Origin: Candidatus Aminicenantota bacterium
Lineage (GTDB): Bacteria; Acidobacteriota; Aminicenantia; Aminicenantales; Aminicenantaceae
Length of the DNA stretch: 9,445 bases
Assembly (NCBI GenBank): GCA_023135995.1
Contig: JAGLRY010000053.1
Coordinates: 1-9,445, forward strand
Direction: 5' to 3'
The notes under the pieces were generated by a model, which worked only from the letters and a program-made list of their open reading frames with translations, did no database searches and had not been told where the DNA came from. The position numbers were made by a program, and so were the translations under genes. Shown here piece by piece: positions 1 through 5,996 of the stretch (positions within the stretch are counted from its first letter, which is position 1; each line of letters begins with the position of its first letter).

Positions 1-50
1 GAGAAATATGTATGGAAAATGTGTTTAATGTCCTGCTTCAGTAAGTCCAT
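1..50 (-). CDS. Possible start of a further minus-strand gene (3' end outside window)
   Basis: An open frame on the minus strand begins with ATG at 50..48 and stays open to the window edge, encoding MDLLKQDIKHIFHTYF. It lies downstream of the CDF transporter gene in the same direction, 63 bases after its stop. The short amphipathic start (I-K-x-I-F-x-x-Y) resembles the segment before the first membrane helix in MATE-family exporters, but 16 residues cannot establish a family. No convincing Shine-Dalgarno site precedes the ATG; an in-frame GTG lies four codons upstream, also without one. Chance openness over 50 bases is likely enough that this remains tentative. Confidence 0.3.
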   Translation of the reverse strand, partial: MDLLKQDIKHIFHTYF

Positions 51-113
51 TGTAAATGGCACATATAAAAAAAGATAGATAATGGTGTCGGCATAATTTA
101 TGAATAATTCAGG

Positions 114-1310
114 CTAATAAGCATACTTGGGTGTGACGTATAAGGTAGAGTATGCTATGTTTGGGATCTCTTTAATAATTCTTTCAGCTAATTCTCGCCG
201 GATCAACTCAAAATTGGTTTCAGGCACATCCTCGGCCACATCAATGTCTGCAGCGATGATGACTTTTTCTGAGGACTCAGCGATCACTCGGAAATCATGA
301 TATCCGATGATCTTGGGAAGGTCCTTCACAATTATTTGGAATCGATCTTCGATCGCCTGGATCTCGGGCGTATTCTCCAGGAGGGGATCCGTGTGGCAGA
401 CCACCTCGCCACCGAAGTGCTTCCTCAGCTTTCTCTCACACCTTTCCGCAATCTCATGCATCTCTGCCGGCCTGAACTTTGCCGGGATCTCTGTATGCAA
501 GGAGATCATATACAGGGATCCGTAATCATGCACGATGATCTCATGGACATTCTCGACACCGTCAACAGATTTTGCTGTCTCCCTGATCTTCCTGACCATA
601 TCTCTGCTCGGAGCCTGGCCTAATAAAGGAACGATAGCTTTCTTAGCATGGGTGAATCCCAAATAGAGCAGCCACAAGGAGACCAATATCCCGATGTAGC
701 CATCGATCTCCGGATGATGGAAGTTATGGCTAGCCACCAATCCCCCAATGACGGTCAGGCTCATCACAGCCTCGATCCTGTGGTGAAAAGCGTTGACCAA
801 AATAACATGCGAATGGACTTTGTTCCCTAGGTAGGCAACAAATTGGCTGAGCCACTGCTTCACCGCTATGGAAGCGAACAGGATCCAAGGCAGTGCTTTC
901 CAGTAGTGGAGTTCATGGGGGTCGAGGGCTTGATGGAAGGAGCGTTCCGCCAGCTGTATTCCCGAAACAAAAAGGAATATCGACATGATGAGCGGAGCTA
1001 GGTGTTCCATGCGGCCGTGACCAAAGGGATTCTTTGCTGTAGCAGGGCGTGCTGTCGCCCAAAAGGTCACGACCAGGATGATCGAATTGGCCAAATGAGA
1101 GAGAAGATGAACGGCATTGGCAATGATCGACACAGAACCAGACACCACACCCAGAGTCATTTTGACCACGAAGAGCAACAAAGTCGCAATAATGGATATC
1201 CAGCCTGCCAAAAGGCCATACCTCACACGAACCAGCTTATTGTCGGTATTGTCAGAATCCGCAATAACCCGGCTGGCCAGCCAATAATTGGATGTATTGA
1301 GAATCTTCAT
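114..1310 (-). CDS. Cation diffusion facilitator (CDF) family transporter, long C-terminal form
   Basis: A 398-residue inner-membrane protein of the CDF family, whose members export divalent cations (Zn, Mn, Fe, Co and others) from the cytoplasm by proton antiport. Six hydrophobic helices are visible at about residues 33-50, 56-85, 104-122, 138-160, 168-194 and 203-221. The family signature NPFGHGRMEHLA (residues 94-105) follows TM2. A cytosolic dimerisation domain spans about 235-310 and ends in VVCHTDPLL, where classic members have HxEP. Residues 311-398 add a second small alpha/beta domain (IIGYHDFRVI), as in the ~390-residue CDF proteins of many anaerobes. The membrane metal site is atypical: TM2 reads ANAVHLLSH (H68, H72) and TM5 reads NAFHHRIE (H176, E180), where HxxxD or DxxxD is usual, so the substrate cannot be predicted. 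The start overlaps the upstream propeller stop codon as ATGA and has no good ribosome site of its own, suggesting translational coupling. Confidence 0.93.
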   Translation of the reverse strand: MKILNTSNYWLASRVIADSDNTDNKLVRVRYGLLAGWISIIATLLLFVVKMTLGVVSGSVSIIANAVHLLSHLANSIILVVTFWATARPATAKNPFGHGRMEHLAPLIMSIFLFVSGIQLAERSFHQALDPHELHYWKALPWILFASIAVKQWLSQFVAYLGNKVHSHVILVNAFHHRIEAVMSLTVIGGLVASHNFHHPEIDGYIGILVSLWLLYLGFTHAKKAIVPLLGQAPSRDMVRKIRETAKSVDGVENVHEIIVHDYGSLYMISLHTEIPAKFRPAEMHEIAERCERKLRKHFGGEVVCHTDPLLENTPEIQAIEDRFQIIVKDLPKIIGYHDFRVIAESSEKVIIAADIDVAEDVPETNFELIRRELAERIIKEIPNIAYSTLYVTPKYAY

Positions 1311-4246
1311 TTTTTCAGCAGTGGGTCTTTCCGAATTGTGAGATAACGTGTATATGTCTTTCCGTTAGCAGTCAAGGTCAAACGGTAGGTCCCAGTCTCG
1401 GCATCTGGTCCCTGAAGCGAATCGCCAAAAAAGTTTCTGCGCGGGGCGAAAACTCTGAAGTTCTCTATAAGCTGTTCTCTAACCCAGTTCAACTCCTCGG
1501 ATGTTTCCGCGCTCTTGAATTTTTTATTCAGCTTATCCAGCAATTCCATCCGGTCTTTATCCACACGCTCTTCGAGCTGGGAAAAAACATTCTCCAGTCG
1601 CTCGAGAAACTCCTTCCTCTGGTCTTTACTGGGATCAAAGTGCATGTCCCAACGAAATCGATGGATCCCTGGAGAATTTTCGAGCAAAGCCGTGAATGTT
1701 TTCTTCCCGTCCAGGTCTTCTATCTCCAGACCTGGCCTCTCATTGAGGCTCGCCTTAAGGTAGAAGTTGATCGTGGCATTATTTGCAATATCCGTAGGAG
1801 AATTGTTTGGAGGCACCTGGGACATGGAAAGGGGATTTTGTCCGATAAACAGCTGATGACCCCGAGTCGCCCCTCTGCTTATACTACGCCATCGTGTCGC
1901 CACAGGACTGTCAAACAGATGTGCCTCTGCTGTGAGAACTTTTTCACTCAACTGCTGCAGGGGTGTAATATCATCACAGATCCAAACTCCTCGGCCGTGA
2001 GTTCCTGCGATCAGATCATTGTCCCTGGGATGTATCAACAGGTCATGAATGGCCACCGTCGGCATCCCATTCATCAGCCGTTCCCAGGACTGCCCCCCAT
2101 CGATGGATACAAAAACGGCAAATTCCGTTCCCACAAAGAGAAGATCCCTGTTTCTGCAGTCTTCGCGAATGACATAGACGGGGTGATTATCGGGTAAATT
2201 GCCCGTGATGTTCTGCCATGTTTTTCCAAAATCCATGGTCTTGAACACAAAGGGTGTGAAGATATCGCTCCGGTGACCATCAAAAGTGACATAACACATG
2301 CCCTTCTCGAAATGAGATGCTTCCACTCGGCTCACCCAGACCTCCGTTGGAACACCGCTGATGTTCGGCCGCACATTCGTCCATGTCCTTCCGTCATCCA
2401 TCGTGAGCTGAATATTCCCATCGTCGGTGCCGGCCCAGATCACTCCCTGCTGGAGGGGAGATTCAGATAGTGTGACGATCGTACAGTGGGTCTCGGCTCG
2501 TGTGACGTCTCGAGTCAATCCGCCACTCTCTTGGTATGTTTTTTCGGGATCATTCGTGGACAGGTCGGGACTGATTATCGTCCAATGTTTTCCCCTGTCC
2601 ACGCTTTTTAGAAGAAAATTCGCACCATAATAGAGCGTATGGGAATTGAAGTGGGATACGATAAAGGGAGTATTCCAATTCGTGCGGAACACGGGTCTCT
2701 CTTCATCCTCCTCCTCGTGGACCTTTTTCTCCCAATTGATGGTATTGTCTCTGTTCGGTGTGATGCTGACAGATTTTTGGCGGAAGAGGGCATGATTACG
2801 GCGCATCCGCCCTCCCTGTCTTTCTGTATAGACTATTGTCCAATCCGTCGGGTCGGCAGCAGTATAAAAACCATCACCGCTGTGGAATTTGAACCAGTGA
2901 TCATTCAGTATGCCGTTAAAATCTCTGCTGTTGCTCGGCCCGCCCCAAACTCCGTTGTCCTGAAGCCCCACGTAGACATAATAAGGATCCCGGCAATCGG
3001 TGGATACGGCATAGATCTGGCTGATGCAGAAATTGTCAAAAAAATTAAAATGTTCGCCATGGTCATGTGTGATGGAAATGCCCTTGTCATTACCTATATA
3101 ATAACGGTCTTTATCGTGGGGATCGATCCACATGGTATGGAAATCACCTGCGATTCCAGGCATGCCATCCTCAAAAGTCCTGCCTCCATCCAAGGATACC
3201 TGAGCTCTAGTTCCCATCGCATACACACGTTTATCGTCATTGGGATTGATGTAGATCTGGCTGTAATAGAAGGGTCTGTTGTTGTATCTGTTCACATACA
3301 CCCAACTCTCCCCGCCATCCTCGGACCGGTAGATCCCGGTTCCCAATTTGCTCATGTCCTTGAATTCTGGAGTTCCCCTTTGCGGCTGATAACCGTGTTC
3401 GATGATGGCCATGAGGATCTGAGGATTTTTCCAATATATGGCGATCCCAATCCTTCCAATAGGCCCATCAGGTAGCCCGTTGGTGAGTTTTTCCCACGAT
3501 TGTCCATCATCTCGGGATCTAAACAGTCCTCCATTGGGCCCCCCGCTGTCAAAACGATAAGGCCGGCGCAGCCGTTCCCAGAATGCTGCAAAAAGCACCT
3601 TGGGATCTTGGGGGTTGATCTGGACATGGGTACAGCCGGTCTTACCATCATCGGGTAATCCGTTTTTCAATTTGACCCAGGTCTTTCCTCCATCTAAAGT
3701 CTTGAAAAGGCCTCGCGCACTCGTATGACCCCACAGGTGGCCTTGAGCAGCCACATACACCACATCTGGATCAGTGGGATGTGTCACGACCTTGGCGATA
3801 TGATGCGTGTCCTTCAATCCCATATTTTTGAACGTTTTGCCCCCGTCCGTGGACTTGTACACACCATCTCCCCAAGCCACGCTGTTCCGGACATTGGCCT
3901 CTCCTGTTCCCACCCAGATAATGCTTGGATCTTTCTGGAAGAGAGCCACTGCACCAATAGAGGCAGAAGGATAATCATCGAAGATAGGCTGCCAGGACGT
4001 CCCTGCATTCGTGGATTTCCACACGCCTCCAGATGCAGATGCCACTACCACATAGCGGTAATCGTCGTCCAACGCCTGGATATCGGATATCCGGCCTCCC
4101 ATATTTGCAGGACCGATGTTCCTCCACCTCATGTCCTTGAACAATTCTGTATCCTGTGCATAAGTCGTGGGTGCCTGCAGAAATAATAAAAGGACCAATA
4201 TAAAACCACTATACCCTAAGAAAAACCTGCTGTTATTCAATCTCAT
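1307..4246 (-). CDS. Exported VPS10/BNR-type Asp-box double beta-propeller protein
   Basis: A 979-residue protein of the WD40/YVTN/BNR-like (sortilin VPS10-related) family. Residues 1-31 form a Sec signal peptide: basic start, hydrophobic core about 14-24, probable cleavage after TTYA. At least eleven Asp-box motifs (S/T-x-D/N-x-G-x-x-W/F) are visible near residues 78, 132, 183, 244, 308, 351, 393, 548, 615, 670 and 714, marking blades of one or two large propellers spanning about 35-760. An acidic patch (EEEDEE, 511-516) sits in a linker between propeller halves. The C-terminal part contains GIHRFRWDM (860-868) and TGTYRLTLTANGKTYTRYL (951-969), a beta-sandwich typical of these proteins, split by a charged, probably helical insert at about 871-930. 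Family members are often labelled glycosyl hydrolase or sialidase, but Asp boxes are structural and no sialidase catalytic set was recognised, so an enzymatic role is unsupported. Binding of protein or polysaccharide outside the cytoplasmic membrane is an inference. Start: ATG at 4246 with AAGGAG (4255-4260) eight bases upstream. It is the first gene of an operon with the CDF transporter. Confidence 0.9.
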   Translation of the reverse strand: MRLNNSRFFLGYSGFILVLLLFLQAPTTYAQDTELFKDMRWRNIGPANMGGRISDIQALDDDYRYVVVASASGGVWKSTNAGTSWQPIFDDYPSASIGAVALFQKDPSIIWVGTGEANVRNSVAWGDGVYKSTDGGKTFKNMGLKDTHHIAKVVTHPTDPDVVYVAAQGHLWGHTSARGLFKTLDGGKTWVKLKNGLPDDGKTGCTHVQINPQDPKVLFAAFWERLRRPYRFDSGGPNGGLFRSRDDGQSWEKLTNGLPDGPIGRIGIAIYWKNPQILMAIIEHGYQPQRGTPEFKDMSKLGTGIYRSEDGGESWVYVNRYNNRPFYYSQIYINPNDDKRVYAMGTRAQVSLDGGRTFEDGMPGIAGDFHTMWIDPHDKDRYYIGNDKGISITHDHGEHFNFFDNFCISQIYAVSTDCRDPYYVYVGLQDNGVWGGPSNSRDFNGILNDHWFKFHSGDGFYTAADPTDWTIVYTERQGGRMRRNHALFRQKSVSITPNRDNTINWEKKVHEEEDEERPVFRTNWNTPFIVSHFNSHTLYYGANFLLKSVDRGKHWTIISPDLSTNDPEKTYQESGGLTRDVTRAETHCTIVTLSESPLQQGVIWAGTDDGNIQLTMDDGRTWTNVRPNISGVPTEVWVSRVEASHFEKGMCYVTFDGHRSDIFTPFVFKTMDFGKTWQNITGNLPDNHPVYVIREDCRNRDLLFVGTEFAVFVSIDGGQSWERLMNGMPTVAIHDLLIHPRDNDLIAGTHGRGVWICDDITPLQQLSEKVLTAEAHLFDSPVATRWRSISRGATRGHQLFIGQNPLSMSQVPPNNSPTDIANNATINFYLKASLNERPGLEIEDLDGKKTFTALLENSPGIHRFRWDMHFDPSKDQRKEFLERLENVFSQLEERVDKDRMELLDKLNKKFKSAETSEELNWVREQLIENFRVFAPRRNFFGDSLQGPDAETGTYRLTLTANGKTYTRYLTIRKDPLLKK

Positions 4247-4273
4247 GACACTCTCTCCTTTCCACCCAAATCA

Positions 4274-4301
4274 ATTAAATTCAGTAAAAATCTTATCTCA
4301 A
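4274..4301 (-). promoter_or_regulatory. Candidate sigma-70 promoter for the propeller-CDF operon
   Basis: Reading the minus strand, TTGAGA (4301..4296, five of six consensus bases) is separated by 16 bases from TTTAAT (4279..4274, five of six). Initiation near 4267 would leave a short leader that still includes the AAGGAG ribosome site. This is a motif match only. Confidence 0.45.
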
Positions 4302-4302
4302 C

Positions 4303-4333
4303 TTGACATTTTTCTTCAAGATTGTTCTATCAT
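4303..4333 (+). promoter_or_regulatory. Candidate sigma-70 promoter for the PHP-domain gene
   Basis: A perfect TTGACA lies at 4303-4308. The best -10 match is TATCAT (4328-4333, five of six), at a slightly long 19-base spacing; a weaker TTCTAT (4325-4330) gives 16. Initiation would fall near 4340, downstream of the TTG at 4322 that would otherwise extend the gene. This supports the ATG at 4388 as the true start. The -35 is one base away from the oppositely oriented -35 of the propeller operon. Confidence 0.45.
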
Positions 4334-4378
4334 AGGACAATGGAAATTACCAAAACTTTCGGATGCACAACAAACACC

Positions 4379-4383
4379 GGAGG
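4379..4383 (+). promoter_or_regulatory. Ribosome-binding site fixing the PHP gene start
   Basis: GGAGG lies four bases before the ATG at 4388. It selects this codon over the in-frame TTG at 4322, and the protein then begins directly with a signal peptide instead of a 22-residue polar extension. Confidence 0.75.
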
Positions 4384-4387
4384 CAAA

Positions 4388-5377
4388 ATGCGAAAAGCCG
4401 TTCTTTATCTCGTTATAGGAATTTTATTTTCCCCTCCTTTGTTATCAGCCCAAAATTTAATCTGGTTCAAAGGCAACACACACTGCCACACGACAAACTC
4501 AGACGGGGATGAAACCCCTCAAAATGTGGTCAAATGGTACAAAAACCACGGGTATCACTTTCTGGTGATCACAGATCATAACGTACTGACGGACATCAAG
4601 CCTCTAGACACGGATAAAACCGACGATTTCCTCCTGATCCCCGGCGAGGAAATATCGGATCATTGCGACGGAGCGCCCATTCATTTGAATGCGCTCAACA
4701 TCACGGATCCTATCGAACCTCAGCACGGAAACAGCAAAGTGGAGACACTACAGAACAACATCGATGCCATCATCCGAGCCGGTGGGATTGCAACAATCAA
4801 TCATCCCAATTGGAGATGGGCATTTACCGACACAGAGATGTCTCAACTCAAACACATCAGGCTCTTTGAGCTGTACAATTTTTCCTATAATTGCAACAAC
4901 TTTGGGGCCGGAGGTAATCCTGGAATGGAAGAGGTTTGGGACCGTATGCTCTCAAGGGGGATCTTGATGTATGGGATCGCTACCGACGACGCCCATGACT
5001 ATAGAGATGAGTTCAGCGCTAAAAAATCAAATCCGGGAACGGGATGGATCATGGTCAGAGCCAGTGAACTCACTCCCCGTGCGATCCTCACCGCTCTCGA
5101 AAAGGGAGAATTCTACTCCACCATTGGCGTTCTTCTAAAAAATATTGTGGTCACAGATAAAGGTTATACCGTGGTAATACGAGAAGAAGACGACATGAAA
5201 TACACGACCCAATTCATCGGAAAAAACGGTCGGATTCTGAAAGAAGCGTTTGGAACAACTGCCGTATACACATACCAAGGCGGTGAGCTCTATGTCCGGG
5301 CTCGTATCTTCGCCTCTTCGGGTGAATTCGCCTGTACTCAGCCCGTTTTTGTAAACAAAGACGATTCCAAGGGATAG
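4388..5377 (+). CDS. Exported PHP-domain metallohydrolase (CehA/McbA-like)
   Basis: A 329-residue protein with an N-terminal signal peptide (MRKAVLYLVIGILF, then PPLLSA; cleavage probably after residue 21), so it should act outside the cytoplasm, unlike the polymerase and histidinol-phosphatase PHP proteins. The core shows PHP metal-binding motifs in order: GNTHCHT (H32, H34), D39, VITDHN (D63, H64), IPGEEIS (E87, E88), H99, TINHPN (H139) and ATDDAHD (D200, D201, H203). PHP proteins hydrolyse phosphoesters or related bonds with two or three metal ions. The order resembles the CehA/McbA branch, several of which are secreted; the substrate is unknown. Residues from about 250 form a C-terminal beta domain (IVVTDKGYTVVIREED, then GGELYVRARIFA). 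The gene is transcribed away from the propeller operon from a shared promoter region and converges on the cold-shock gene with 107 bases between the two stops. No partner gene follows in the same direction. Confidence 0.9.
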   Translation: MRKAVLYLVIGILFSPPLLSAQNLIWFKGNTHCHTTNSDGDETPQNVVKWYKNHGYHFLVITDHNVLTDIKPLDTDKTDDFLLIPGEEISDHCDGAPIHLNALNITDPIEPQHGNSKVETLQNNIDAIIRAGGIATINHPNWRWAFTDTEMSQLKHIRLFELYNFSYNCNNFGAGGNPGMEEVWDRMLSRGILMYGIATDDAHDYRDEFSAKKSNPGTGWIMVRASELTPRAILTALEKGEFYSTIGVLLKNIVVTDKGYTVVIREEDDMKYTTQFIGKNGRILKEAFGTTAVYTYQGGELYVRARIFASSGEFACTQPVFVNKDDSKG

Positions 5378-5441
5378 TGGACGCCATTCTATCCTCAAAG
5401 GTGCAGAGGTTCTTGAGGAAAAAATAGAGATCAATAATGAT

Positions 5442-5466
5442 AAGATGCAGACAAGTCTGCTGTCTT
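5442..5466. terminator. Hairpin between convergent genes, possible weak bidirectional terminator
   Basis: GCAGAC (5447-5452) and GTCTGC (5455-5460) are perfect inverted repeats. AAGA (5442-5445) can also pair with TCTT (5463-5466) across a small internal loop. The site lies between the convergent stops of the PHP gene (5377) and the cold-shock gene (5485). The T-rich tract after it is short on both strands (TCTTT forward, TCTTAT reverse), so it is weak as an intrinsic terminator. Confidence 0.35.
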
Positions 5467-5484
5467 TATGGATAAATCTTTGAA

Positions 5485-5685
5485 CTAGGCTTTTTGGACG
5501 TTCTTTGCGACTGGCCCTCGATCGCCCTCTTCGATATCATAGCTGACTTGGTCACCTGCAGTCAAAGTCTTAAATCCTGGCATAGTGATCGAGGAAAAAT
5601 GCACGAAGATATCTTTCCCCTCCTCTTGTTCGATAAAACCAAAACCCTTTTTCTCATTAAACCACTTTACAGTTCCTGTTGGCAA
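5485..5685 (-). CDS. csp: Cold-shock domain protein (CspA family)
   Basis: A 66-residue single-domain nucleic-acid chaperone. It binds single-stranded RNA and DNA in the cytoplasm and melts RNA secondary structure. The whole family signature is visible: GTVKWFNEKKGFGFIEQ, with RNP1 as KGFGFIE (residues 13-19), RNP2 as DIFVHFS (25-31), and the closing GPVAKNV. Length is typical (65-70). The start codon is TTG, not ATG, at 5685..5683. It is supported by a complete TAAGGAGG seven bases upstream and by the family's usual start position just before GTVKWF. About 300 bases without an obvious gene lie upstream, compatible with a long regulatory leader as in several csp genes. It converges with the PHP gene and appears to be monocistronic. 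The specific paralogue cannot be assigned. Confidence 0.97.
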   Translation of the reverse strand: MPTGTVKWFNEKKGFGFIEQEEGKDIFVHFSSITMPGFKTLTAGDQVSYDIEEGDRGPVAKNVQKA

Positions 5686-5692
5686 AACTTAG

Positions 5693-5700
5693 CCTCCTTA
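5693..5700 (-). promoter_or_regulatory. Full-consensus ribosome-binding site for the csp TTG start
   Basis: Minus strand TAAGGAGG, the complete complement of the typical 16S rRNA 3' end, with a seven-base spacer to TTG. It fixes the start and probably offsets the weak initiation codon. Confidence 0.85.
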
Positions 5701-5996
5701 AAAAAAATTCAATGCCAAATCCAAGCTAGACCAAGTCCCCTGAATAGGATGGATTTCCCTTTGAGAGCTCTGAAGAACAAGCCTGGATGTCCCGAGAAAA
5801 AGTCACTTGGAGGGTCATACGGACAAATCATTGGAATTCTACGACATGAAACAAATCAAACAAACATCTTGGGGAGCATATACTTCCAGATTAATCGTAA
5901 TTACTCCCAGGACCTTTCTCAACATTTTTCGAGGAATTTTTATATCACAGGTCTGAACTGATGTCAAAACAAATCTTTTTCTTTTAGTGACTATTC
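5701..5996 (-). promoter_or_regulatory. Long upstream region of the cold-shock gene with two candidate promoters
   Basis: No convincing gene was found here. On the minus strand two sigma-70-like matches occur: TTGTTT (5863..5858) with a 16-base spacer to TAGAAT (5841..5836), and TTGAGA (5922..5917) with a 17-base spacer to TACGAT (5899..5894). They would give leaders of about 145 and 205 bases before the csp start. Long structured leaders are established for some cspA homologues as a temperature-responsive element, but no conserved cold-box motif was recognised here. The segment nearest 5996 also forms the 3' flank of the 775-residue gene; no strong intrinsic terminator was seen in it. Confidence 0.35.

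Noticed and set aside
67..73. Seven-base T run on the minus strand after the CDF gene as a terminator
   Set aside because: No GC-rich stem precedes it; the flanking sequence is simply AT-rich.
2639..3475. Long plus-strand open frame (278 codons) opposite the propeller gene
   Set aside because: It lies wholly antisense to a gene with eleven recognisable Asp boxes, and its translation shows no family features.
1307..4246. Reading the propeller protein as an active sialidase or glycosyl hydrolase
   Set aside because: Asp-box repeats alone are structural; no arginine triad or other sialidase catalytic set was recognised.
5392..5419. Inverted repeat TCCTCAA/TTGAGGA after the PHP stop as a terminator
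   Set aside because: The loop is 14 bases and the stem is followed by an A run on the plus strand and by no T run on the minus strand, so it is not an intrinsic terminator in either direction.
5839..5925. 28-codon minus-strand ORF upstream of csp
   Set aside because: There is no Shine-Dalgarno site, it overlaps candidate promoter elements, and its product is unrecognised; chance is likely.
5494..5961. Plus-strand open frame of 155 codons over csp and its upstream region
   Set aside because: It is antisense to the unmistakable cold-shock gene, has no ribosome site, and its translation is not protein-like.
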